Assembly: GCA_017559305.1 (NCBI GenBank)
Contig: JAFYSP010000003.1
Span: forward strand, 62,001-126,000
From: Clostridia bacterium
Lineage (GTDB): Bacteria > Bacillota > Clostridia > Oscillospirales > Acutalibacteraceae
Reading direction: 5' to 3'
DNA: 64,000 nt
The position numbers were made by a program, and so were the translations under genes. The number at the start of each line of letters is the position of its first letter. Position 1 is the stretch's first letter. The notes under the pieces are model-generated. The model was given only the letters and a program-made list of their open reading frames with translations, made no database searches and had not been told where the DNA came from. Of this stretch, positions 8,224 to 15,309 are shown in pieces.

Positions 8224-9171
8224 ATGATTCAGACAGTAACGGGAGTTATAAATAAAACCGATTTAGGTAAAGTTTTAATACATGAACATATTAGCTGTTC
8301 CTCGATTTCTTTCAGTAATGCATTTGGTAAAAAATGGCTTGATAAAACTAAACTTAAAAATTTAGCTTGTGAAACACTTGAACAAATGCATCAAAAATAC
8401 AATCTTGGCTTAATGGTTGACGGAACACCTATAGACCTTGGCAGAGACGCAACACTTTTAAAAGAGGTTTCGGAGCTTTCAGGTGTGAAAATTGTAGCTT
8501 CTACGGGATTTTATTATTTACAAAGCATAGAGGCTTTTAATAATAGCCCACAAGAACTTGCAAAATGGCTTATAAAAGAATGTAAAAACGGAATTAACGG
8601 CACAGATATTAAACCCGGAATTTTAAAATGTGCTACAGGCAATATGGGAATAACAGAAGATAATCTCAAAAAATTATCTGCGATGGGAATTATTCAAAAG
8701 GAAACAGGTTTACCGCTTTATGTCCACTGTGAGCACAAAGAAGATATTGCATTTAAACAATTAGAAATATTACTTAAAAACGGAGCTAACATAGATAAAA
8801 TAATTATTGGGCATACTGCAATTCGTCCGGATGCAGATTATTTGGAAAGCGTTTTAAAGACAGGGTGTTATATTTGTATGGATCAATGCCATTGCTATCC
8901 ACACAATTTAAACACTATTGCAGAAACATTAGTCAACCTGTGCCAAAAAGGATATTCAGATAAAATTCTGTTATCTAACGATTATTGTATACATAGTGAT
9001 TTTTGCAACAGTAAAACGAGTGGTTTACACTTAAGCTCTTCACAACATGCAGAGGGATTAGGCTATATTTTTGATTTGCAATATAAAGGATATATAGCAA
9101 TGGGTGGAAATGAAGAGGATTGGAATACAATGCTTTACAAAAATCCAATTGATATTTTAGATATTAAATAG
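8224..9171 (+). CDS. Phosphotriesterase-family metal-dependent hydrolase (lactonase-like)
   Basis: The 315-residue protein has the binuclear metal layout of the phosphotriesterase family: HEH at residues 20-22, the bridging Lys in GILKCATG, His in HCEH, His in IIGHT and Asp in LLSNDYC. Family members include lactonases and uncharacterised sugar-linked hydrolases, and true organophosphate activity is rare. The gene follows the EamA transporter by 15 bases and precedes a GH36 gene. A role in opening a sugar lactone or similar product of the same pathway is plausible inference. Its DNA and the next gene are visibly richer in A+T than the operons around them. Confidence 0.78.
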   Translation: MIQTVTGVINKTDLGKVLIHEHISCSSISFSNAFGKKWLDKTKLKNLACETLEQMHQKYNLGLMVDGTPIDLGRDATLLKEVSELSGVKIVASTGFYYLQSIEAFNNSPQELAKWLIKECKNGINGTDIKPGILKCATGNMGITEDNLKKLSAMGIIQKETGLPLYVHCEHKEDIAFKQLEILLKNGANIDKIIIGHTAIRPDADYLESVLKTGCYICMDQCHCYPHNLNTIAETLVNLCQKGYSDKILLSNDYCIHSDFCNSKTSGLHLSSSQHAEGLGYIFDLQYKGYIAMGGNEEDWNTMLYKNPIDILDIK

Positions 9172-9244
9172 CATACAGGCAGGGTATCATTATGGTGTTG
9201 TGGTGCATTGAAAATTTAAAAAATATCATAAAAGGTGAAAAGCA

Positions 9245-11131
9245 ATGAAAAAAGAGTTTAGTTTTAATTATGGAGAAAAGCGGTGTGTTTTTTCAGCAGA
9301 AAACAATGCGGTTTATGAATTAGAAAAGGGTGTAACTGTACAAGTAGTCTGTAAAGAGTATAAAGAGTATGATGCGGTAGAATGGGTGCTATACTTTGAA
9401 AACAAAAGTGACAGCAATTCGCAAATCATATCCAATATTTGCGATTGTGATACAGTATTTCCTTTAACATACCCAAGACAAGCAAAATCAGGATATGAGC
9501 CTGTAGAAGGTGATGCTTGTGTTATAACCATGAACGGAATGGTAGAAGGTGGTTTTTATTGGGAAAATGATAAGGTAAGTGCTACAGAATACAATTTTAA
9601 TTACGAATATCTTGACAAAACACCCAAAAAGCAATTTGGTAATATCGGTGGACGCTCAAGCGAAGGAATGATGCCGTTTTTTGATGTAACGGCAAATGGA
9701 AGCGGTTATATTACGGCTATCGGTTGGACAGGCGATTGGATGTCGGAATTTTCTAAAACGGAAAATGGCATCAAGATGAGAAGTGGTCTTAAAGAAACCA
9801 ATTTCTATTTAAAATCGGGCGAAAAAATTCGCACATCATCTACGCTTATTATGGGTTATACCGAGTTGGAGGATAAACACAATAAATTTCGTAAGCTTAT
9901 TAAGAACCATTTTTCTCATAGAAGTAATACCAACGCTACACGAGATGGTCTCATGGCGTGTGAGCTTTGGGGTGGACTTAAAAGCGAGGAAATGATTAAA
10001 AGAATAAATGAATTGAAAGCGCATGATATTAAATTTGAAGATATATGGATTGATGCAGGCTGGTATGGACAGTGTACGAAATGTGATGACACTTTTAGCG
10101 GAGATTGGGGAGCGCATACAGGTGAATGGGAAGTAAACAAACGTGTCCATCCAAATGATTTGATTGATGTTCGTGATGCCGCAAAAAATGCCGGAATGAA
10201 TCTTATGCTTTGGTTTGAGCCTGAACGTGCGATCAAAGGAACGCCAATTACAAAAGAACATCCCGATTGGTTTTTGAAATTGCCGGACAATGCAAATACT
10301 ATCTTAAATTATGGAAATAAAGAAGCCTTTGAATACGTGCTTAATTTCCTTTTAGAATACGTGTGTAAATTAGACCTTTCGTGCTATCGTCAAGATTTTA
10401 ATGCTTGGCTTACTTCTTATTTTAAAGAAAATGACGAACCAAATCGCCGAGGCATTACCGAAATAAAGCACATTATGGGAATGTATGAGCTTTGGGATAG
10501 GTTGCTTGAGAAACACCCTGATTTACTGATTGATAATTGTGCTTCGGGTGGTAGAAGAATTGACATTGAAACTTTAAAGCGTTCTATTCCGTTTTTTAGA
10601 AGCGACTATCAATGCAACTTCAATGAAAATCCGGAGGTATTGCAGACGCACAATGCCAATATTTCTGCATATCTGCCATATAACGGTTGCACAAGCAAAA
10701 CCAAAAACGATACTTATGCAATCAGAAGTTCCTATTCTTCGAGTTGGGGCGGTGCTTTCTATAATGCTATCTTCCAATCTATGAACGAAGATGATTTTAA
10801 ATGGGCAAAACAAATAACAGACGAATACAGAAAAATTCGAAAATATTTTTCTATGGATTTTTATAATCACGGTTCAAATGTGTTTGACAGTACGGCTTGG
10901 GCTATCTGGCAGTATCACGATAATGAAGCTCAAAGCGGAATTGTTATGGCGTTTAGAAGAAAAAATTCGCCTTTTGATAATGTTGAAATCCAATTGAAAT
11001 CAACCGTTGAAAATCAAGAGTATTTGTTTGACGATCTTAATACTGGAAATACGTTTATCGGAAGCAATGCCATAAAGATTTATCTTCCTCAAAAACAAAG
11101 CAGCGTAATTATGGAATATAAATTAAAATAA
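9245..11131 (+). CDS. GH36 alpha-galactosidase-type glycoside hydrolase
   Basis: The 628-residue protein has an N-terminal beta-sandwich (about 1-220), a barrel (about 225-560) and a short C-terminal sheet. GH36 landmarks are IWIDAGWYG, LWFEPERA, the nucleophile Asp384 in CYRQDFN, DNCASGGRR and the acid/base Asp454 in FRSDYQC. There is no signal peptide, so it should act in the cytoplasm on imported oligosaccharides such as melibiose- or raffinose-type alpha-galactosides. It follows the phosphotriesterase-like gene by 73 bases with a GGTGAA ribosome site. A second, distinct GH36 enzyme is at 32191. The exact substrate is not fixed by the sequence. Confidence 0.85.
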   Translation: MKKEFSFNYGEKRCVFSAENNAVYELEKGVTVQVVCKEYKEYDAVEWVLYFENKSDSNSQIISNICDCDTVFPLTYPRQAKSGYEPVEGDACVITMNGMVEGGFYWENDKVSATEYNFNYEYLDKTPKKQFGNIGGRSSEGMMPFFDVTANGSGYITAIGWTGDWMSEFSKTENGIKMRSGLKETNFYLKSGEKIRTSSTLIMGYTELEDKHNKFRKLIKNHFSHRSNTNATRDGLMACELWGGLKSEEMIKRINELKAHDIKFEDIWIDAGWYGQCTKCDDTFSGDWGAHTGEWEVNKRVHPNDLIDVRDAAKNAGMNLMLWFEPERAIKGTPITKEHPDWFLKLPDNANTILNYGNKEAFEYVLNFLLEYVCKLDLSCYRQDFNAWLTSYFKENDEPNRRGITEIKHIMGMYELWDRLLEKHPDLLIDNCASGGRRIDIETLKRSIPFFRSDYQCNFNENPEVLQTHNANISAYLPYNGCTSKTKNDTYAIRSSYSSSWGGAFYNAIFQSMNEDDFKWAKQITDEYRKIRKYFSMDFYNHGSNVFDSTAWAIWQYHDNEAQSGIVMAFRRKNSPFDNVEIQLKSTVENQEYLFDDLNTGNTFIGSNAIKIYLPQKQSSVIMEYKLK

Positions 11132-11156
11132 TAATAAACGATAATTAAATAAAAAA

Positions 11157-11185
11157 GCATAAAAATCCTTGTTTTACAGATACTA
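11157..11185 (+). promoter_or_regulatory. Forespore (sigma-G-like) promoter, copy B
   Basis: GCATA (11157-11161), 17 bases, then GATACTA (11179-11185) has the same form as copy A and the spoVT promoter: GHATA, 16-17 bases, NATACTAAC. Outside these boxes the sequence differs from the other two, so conservation of the boxes is informative. Confidence 0.48.
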
Positions 11186-11225
11186 ACAGTTGGGCTTTGT
11201 AAAGCAAGGAGATTATTATATATTT

Positions 11226-11294
11226 ATGAAAGCAACAGGAATTGTGAGAAGAATCGAGGCTTGTGTTATTATAACCTCTAAAAACAGTTGCTAA
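11226..11294 (+). CDS. Possible 22-residue peptide copying the SpoVT N-terminus, copy B
   Basis: The frame reads MKATGIVRRIEACVII, then TSKNSC and stop. AAGGAG lies 14 bases upstream, the same spacing as copy A. The first 11 residues equal SpoVT except for its Asp11. It may be a functional short peptide, a leader frame for the structured RNA that follows, or a decayed gene start. Confidence 0.35.
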   Translation: MKATGIVRRIEACVIITSKNSC

Positions 11295-11486
11295 ATCAAA
11301 GATTTAGACTGTTTTTGAGAACATAGATACTCGTTTCACTCGTATGAGATAGGGCAAACCGCCCTAAACCCGCATAAACACTAGGGTTTTCGCAGGTTTG
11401 CCCCACCCGACGCATTGGTGTCAAAAACGGGTTTTTAGGCGGTTTTATACATAGCAAAAGCGAGGTGAATTTCACCTCGCTTTTTG
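11295..11486 (+). ncRNA. Structured RNA element with terminator, copy B
   Basis: The region shares its core with copy A: TAGGGCAAACC/GGTTTGCCCC (11350-11404) encloses AAACCCGCATAAACACTAG, and both copies end in TATACATAGCAAAAGCGA plus a terminator (AGCGAGGTGAA/TTCACCTCGCT, 11459-11481, then T5). Copy B also has inner pairing AAACCC/GGGTTT, a second stem ACCCG/CGGGT, and an extra hairpin at 11279-11316 (AAAAACAGT/ACTGTTTTT) between the peptide and the core. The terminator works in both directions and also serves the Sel1-repeat gene on the other strand. Confidence 0.5.
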
Positions 11487-11487
11487 T

Positions 11488-12300
11488 TTACTCTCTCCAA
11501 TTAAAATCAGGAAGTTCGTCTAAAAGTATTTTTCTGATTTCGTTTTGCTTTTCAATGACACCTTCAAGTCCTTTTTTAGCAAAGAAATCGCCGTTGTTTA
11601 TTTTTCTATAATAGTGTTGTTCTGCTTCTTGATAGTACTTAAGAGCCATCTCATAATTCTTTTCTGTACCAATGCCATAGAAGTAAACATTACCCATACG
11701 CATACAAATGTCTGCACCTATCAATTCTGCACAGACTTTGGTCATTTGCTCATAGCAATGAGTGTAAATGTAGAAGGCTTCTTTTTCGTCTTTTTCAACG
11801 TAATAGCCGTTCTTATACATATCGCCGATTTTGTACAGGGAATTCAAATGATTATCAAGAGCACCCTTTACGAAATAGTGATATGCCTTTTTATAATCGA
11901 CCTCCCCTATACGGCCATAATAATAGCAATATCCAAGATTTTCGGTTGCTTGTCGTTCACCGTGCTTGTCTGCCATCGTATAATACTCAACTGCTTTTTC
12001 GTAATTCTGTTCGCCGCATCTTCCTGTGTAATAAAGCGACCCAAGATTTGTCATTGCATCGGGGTTTTCATTAGCAATCTCTTCAAGATAAATCTCTATC
12101 ATTAGCTCTGCAACTTCTTTTGGCAAAATTTCTGCTCCATCTGCACCGTGCAATTCGCATGCGAAATCAAAAGCATCCATATATACGACTCCGTCATCTT
12201 CAATATTGCACTCAATAATAGATACTATATCCGTATATTTTTCTCTGTCTATCGTTTTGAGAATATTTGACAGTTTTTCATAAAGTGTTTTTTCGGTCAT
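11488..12300 (-). CDS. Sel1-like/TPR repeat protein
   Basis: The 270-residue protein holds four to five Sel1-type helical repeats, visible as spaced copies of AMTNLGSLYYTGR, ATENLGYCYYYGR, SLYKIGDMYKNGY and RMGNVYFYGIG. No signal peptide or enzyme motif is present, so it is a cytoplasmic protein-binding scaffold of unknown partner. The ATG at 12300 is preferred because AAAGGAG lies 9 bases upstream; the frame extends only to a TTG at 12309. It converges on copy B of the spoVT-like element and shares its terminator. Confidence 0.78.
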   Translation of the reverse strand: MTEKTLYEKLSNILKTIDREKYTDIVSIIECNIEDDGVVYMDAFDFACELHGADGAEILPKEVAELMIEIYLEEIANENPDAMTNLGSLYYTGRCGEQNYEKAVEYYTMADKHGERQATENLGYCYYYGRIGEVDYKKAYHYFVKGALDNHLNSLYKIGDMYKNGYYVEKDEKEAFYIYTHCYEQMTKVCAELIGADICMRMGNVYFYGIGTEKNYEMALKYYQEAEQHYYRKINNGDFFAKKGLEGVIEKQNEIRKILLDELPDFNWRE

Positions 12301-12410
12301 AAAATACAACTCCTTTTATTTTATATATTTATAATACCATACACAGTGTCCCATAAAACGGACTTTTCAAAAACAGTATAGCATATTTAATTTCAAAAGT
12401 AAATCCTGCA

Positions 12411-12439
12411 GTATAAATCTCCACCGTTTACAAATACTA
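12411..12439 (+). promoter_or_regulatory. Forespore (sigma-G-like) promoter of spoVT
   Basis: GTATA (12411-12415), 17 bases, then AATACTA (12433-12439) fits GHATR and CATWMTA with one mismatch. In Bacillus subtilis spoVT is known to be transcribed by sigma-G in the forespore, which supports the reading. The predicted leader is about 30 bases. Confidence 0.6.
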
Positions 12440-12474
12440 ACATCACAATTTGTAATTTAAGGAGAAATGTATAT

Positions 12475-13017
12475 ATGAAAGCAACTGGAATAGTTCGTAG
12501 AATAGATGATTTAGGTCGTGTTGTTATCCCAAAAGAAATTAGAAGAACAATGAGAATCCGCGAAGGCGATCCGCTTGAAATTTACACCGATTCGCAAGGG
12601 GAGGTAATCTTCAAAAAGTATTCGCCGATAGGCGAGATGACCGATTCAGCCGCCGAGTTTGCCGAGGTTTTGGCAAAGGACTCAACCTTCGGTATAGCCA
12701 TCAGCGACCGCGACCGAGTAATAGCCGCCGCAGGCATTTCCAAGCGTGAAACGGTTGACCGCAATTTAACTCCCGAGCTTGAATCCCTTATGGAAAGCCG
12801 CAGAGCATATATCTATAAGGCGGGCGAGGCGGAATATGTCATTCCTTTTGATAATGTAGATGCCAGAGCATCAGTCATAGTACCTATTATTGCATCGGGT
12901 GATGTCATCGGCTCGGTAGTCCTTCTTATGAACGAAAAATCCCGAATTGCCGCCGATGCCGACGTTCGTCTTGCCAAGGTTGCGGCAGGGTTTTTAGGCA
13001 GACAAATGGAAGAATAA
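12475..13017 (+). CDS. spoVT: Stage V sporulation protein T, AbrB-type regulator
   Basis: The 180-residue protein has an N-terminal AbrB swapped-hairpin DNA-binding domain (residues 1-47, MKATGIVRRIDDLGRVVIPK) and a C-terminal GAF-type domain (about 55-178). This is the SpoVT layout and length (178 residues in B. subtilis). SpoVT tunes sigma-G dependent gene expression in the forespore. AAGGAG lies 10 bases before the start. Its promoter and first codons recur, without the rest of the gene, near 5951-6209 and 11157-11294. It lies alone between the Sel1-repeat gene and the rimP operon. Confidence 0.9.
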   Translation: MKATGIVRRIDDLGRVVIPKEIRRTMRIREGDPLEIYTDSQGEVIFKKYSPIGEMTDSAAEFAEVLAKDSTFGIAISDRDRVIAAAGISKRETVDRNLTPELESLMESRRAYIYKAGEAEYVIPFDNVDARASVIVPIIASGDVIGSVVLLMNEKSRIAADADVRLAKVAAGFLGRQMEE

Positions 13018-13048
13018 TATATATAATATATTATACAATAAAAAATAC

Positions 13049-13077
13049 TTGCAAAATTAAAAGTTGTGTGCTATAAT
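13049..13077 (+). promoter_or_regulatory. Promoter of the rimP-nusA-infB operon
   Basis: TTGCAA (13049-13054) and TATAAT (13072-13077) are 17 bases apart. The start would be near 13084, giving a leader of about 70 bases that contains the terminator-like hairpin described next. Confidence 0.75.
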
Positions 13078-13100
13078 CTGCTTGTAAGTAAAAATTGTTG

Positions 13101-13137
13101 ACAAAGGAGAGTGGGGCGACCCGCTCTTTGTTTTTTG
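13101..13137 (+). terminator. Attenuator-like terminator in the rimP-nusA leader
   Basis: ACAAAGGAGAG with TGGGG pairs with CCCGCTCTTTGT and is followed by TTTTTT, inside the leader and 17 bases before the rimP start. In B. subtilis NusA is known to repress its own operon by stimulating termination in the ylxS-nusA leader, so this is a likely counterpart. Confidence 0.72.
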
Positions 13138-13153
13138 TCAAAGGAGGAAATGT

Positions 13154-13609
13154 ATGGCACATGGTTCAGTTGCCGACAGAGTTGCGGCATTGGTTAAAGA
13201 ACCTATCGAATCCTTGGGACTCAAACTCTGGGACGTTAAGTACGTCAAAGAGGGCGCATCCTGGTATTTGAGGGTCTTTATCGACAAAGACGGCGGTGTG
13301 GATATCTATAACTGCACCGACGTTTCTCACCTTGTAGACCCAATTCTCGATGAGGCGGATATAATCGGCACGTCCTATTATTTCGAGGTCTGCTCACCGG
13401 GACTTGAGCGTGAACTTGTAAAGCCCGAACACTTCGAGGCGTTTATAGGCGCTAAAGTCAGAGTCGTTCTTTTCAAGGCGATTGACGGCTCAAAAGAAAT
13501 CGTTGGAAATCTCGTATCCTTTGGCGATGAACTTGTAATTGCCACCGATGCGGATGAAATAAAAATAAACAAACAAGACATTGCAAAAGTAAAACTTGCC
13601 GACATATAA
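13154..13609 (+). CDS. rimP: Ribosome maturation factor RimP
   Basis: The 151-residue protein has the two RimP domains: an N-terminal alpha-beta domain with the segment WYLRVFIDKDGGVDI and CSPGLERELV, and a C-terminal SH3-like barrel. Length and motifs match the family (about 150 residues). RimP assists assembly of the 30S subunit. It is first gene of the operon, after AAGGAGG, and lies 19 bases before nusA, the usual Firmicute order. Confidence 0.93.
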   Translation: MAHGSVADRVAALVKEPIESLGLKLWDVKYVKEGASWYLRVFIDKDGGVDIYNCTDVSHLVDPILDEADIIGTSYYFEVCSPGLERELVKPEHFEAFIGAKVRVVLFKAIDGSKEIVGNLVSFGDELVIATDADEIKINKQDIAKVKLADI

Positions 13610-13628
13610 ATTAGGAGGAAAATGGAAA

Positions 13629-14714
13629 ATGGCTAAATCAGTTAAAGCATCAAAGAAAGTAGATACAAAAGAGCTTTTTGAAGCTCTCCGTTTGCTTGAG
13701 AGCGAAAAGGGAATCCCACAGGACGTTCTCGCAAATAGAATTACAAACGCAATCGTAACCGCTGTTAAAAAGGACTTCGGCGGCAGAGACGTAATCACCT
13801 GCAAAATTGATTTCGAGAAGGAAAAGTTCATTCTTTTCGCTCGTAAACTCGTTGTTGAGGAAGTGACCGACGTTTACACCGAGATTCTCCTTGAGGAAGC
13901 TGTTACATACAGCAAAAGAGCAACTGTAGGCGATTTCGTAGAAATTCCGATCAACAGCCGCATTTGCGGAAGAATCATCGCTCAGAATGCAAAGCAGATT
14001 ATCCGTCAGGGTATATCCGATGCAGAAAAGGGTCAGACCCTTGCCGAGTTCCAGGATAAAAACCGTGAAATCGTGTCTGCAAAGGTTATGGGCATTGATG
14101 CTCGAACAGGCAATGCAACACTTCTCGTTGGTAAGAGCGAGGTAATCCTTCCCAAGACTGAGCAGGTTGAGGGTGAAACTCTTAATATCGGCGATATGGT
14201 TAAGGTTTATATCGTTGGCGTTAAAGAGGGAGAAAAGGGTGGCCCAAGAGTTATGATCAGCCGCTCACATCCCAACCTTGTTAAGCGCCTTTTCGAAATG
14301 GAAGTTCCCGAAATTTTCGATGGCACCATCGTAATCAAGGCAATCTCCCGTCAGGCAGGTTCAAGAACAAAGATGGCTGTCTGGTCTGAAAATCCTGATA
14401 TCGACGCTGTTGGCTCATGCATCGGTCCCCGTGGCGCACGTGTTGGCAACATCGTTGAAGAACTCGGCGGCGAAAAGATTGATATAGTCAAATATTCTGA
14501 AGACCCCGCAACGTTTATTTCAGAAGCACTTTCTCCCGCAAAGGTAGTCGGTGTTGAAATTATCTCCGAAGAGCCCAAGGTCTGCAAGGTAACAGTGCCT
14601 GACAGTCAGCTCTCCCTTGCAATCGGTAATAAAGGTCAGAACGCACGTCTTGCCGTAAAACTCACCGGTTGGAAGATAGATATTCACCCCGAAAGCGGTT
14701 TCTACGGTGAATAA
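13629..14714 (+). CDS. nusA: Transcription termination/antitermination factor NusA
   Basis: The 361-residue protein has the N-terminal RNA polymerase-binding domain, an S1 domain (about residues 135-200) and two KH domains with the signatures CIGPRGARVGNI and AIGNKGQNARLA. It lacks the acidic C-terminal repeats of proteobacterial NusA, as is normal for Firmicutes. NusA binds polymerase and nascent RNA and promotes pausing and termination. The start at 13629 follows TTAGGAGG; a longer frame upstream overlaps rimP and is not credible. It probably acts on the hairpin in its own leader. Confidence 0.95.
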   Translation: MAKSVKASKKVDTKELFEALRLLESEKGIPQDVLANRITNAIVTAVKKDFGGRDVITCKIDFEKEKFILFARKLVVEEVTDVYTEILLEEAVTYSKRATVGDFVEIPINSRICGRIIAQNAKQIIRQGISDAEKGQTLAEFQDKNREIVSAKVMGIDARTGNATLLVGKSEVILPKTEQVEGETLNIGDMVKVYIVGVKEGEKGGPRVMISRSHPNLVKRLFEMEVPEIFDGTIVIKAISRQAGSRTKMAVWSENPDIDAVGSCIGPRGARVGNIVEELGGEKIDIVKYSEDPATFISEALSPAKVVGVEIISEEPKVCKVTVPDSQLSLAIGNKGQNARLAVKLTGWKIDIHPESGFYGE

Positions 14715-14740
14715 TTAAACTCAAAAAAGGAGGTAGCGAG

Positions 14741-15004
14741 ATGCCCGCAAAGAAAGAGCCGCTTCGTCAATGTATCGGCTGTATGGAAATGAAATCCAAA
14801 AAAGAATTGGTTAGAATAGTAAAGAACAAACTCGGCGAGGTATCCCTCGATACCACCGGTAAGGCACAGGGTAGAGGCGCATATATCTGTCCCAACCCGG
14901 AATGCCTTAAAAAGACAATCAAATCTCGCAGATTGGAAAAGGTTTTCGAAATGAAAATCCCCGAAGAAATACTTTGTGAGATGCAAAGGCGTTTGGAGGA
15001 ATAG
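14741..15004 (+). CDS. rnpM: RNase P modulator RnpM (YlxR)
   Basis: The 87-residue YlxR/DUF448 protein has the motif RQCIGCMEMKSKKELVRI near the start and GRGAYICPNPECL in the middle. YlxR was shown in B. subtilis to bind and inhibit RNase P and renamed RnpM. It sits in its usual place between nusA and the L7Ae-like gene, behind AAAGGAGG. The RNase P RNA gene itself is about 26 kb away at 40721. Confidence 0.9.
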   Translation: MPAKKEPLRQCIGCMEMKSKKELVRIVKNKLGEVSLDTTGKAQGRGAYICPNPECLKKTIKSRRLEKVFEMKIPEEILCEMQRRLEE

Positions 15005-15006
15005 TT

Positions 15007-15309
15007 TTGAAGGAAAAACTTTTTAATAAACTTTCAGTTGCAAGAAAAGCCGGTAAAATAACCTATGGATTTGACAGCGTGAAAGAACAAGTCTTAAAAG
15101 GAAAAGCAAGTTTAGTACTTCTTGCAAACGACCTCTCCCCAAAATCCGCCAAAGAAACCGAATTCTTTTGTAAAGATAAAGCAACGGTTGTTAAAACCGA
15201 TATATCTATGAGTGAATATGCAAATGCCATCGGTGTTCTTACAGGAATAATCACACTCACCGATGAGGGCTTTACTAAAGCCGTAAAATCAGTATTGGAG
15301 GTAGAATAA
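15007..15309 (+). CDS. rplGA: L7Ae-family RNA-binding protein YlxQ
   Basis: The 100-residue L7Ae/L30e-type protein has the segment SVARKAGKITYGFDSV and a hydrophobic core matching YlxQ, a kink-turn-binding protein of the nusA operon. The start codon appears to be TTG at 15007, preceded by GGAGGA that overlaps the end of rnpM. The stop codon abuts the ATG of infB. Its precise role is not settled; ribosome or RNase P association is assumed from context. Confidence 0.85.
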   Translation: MKEKLFNKLSVARKAGKITYGFDSVKEQVLKGKASLVLLANDLSPKSAKETEFFCKDKATVVKTDISMSEYANAIGVLTGIITLTDEGFTKAVKSVLEVE

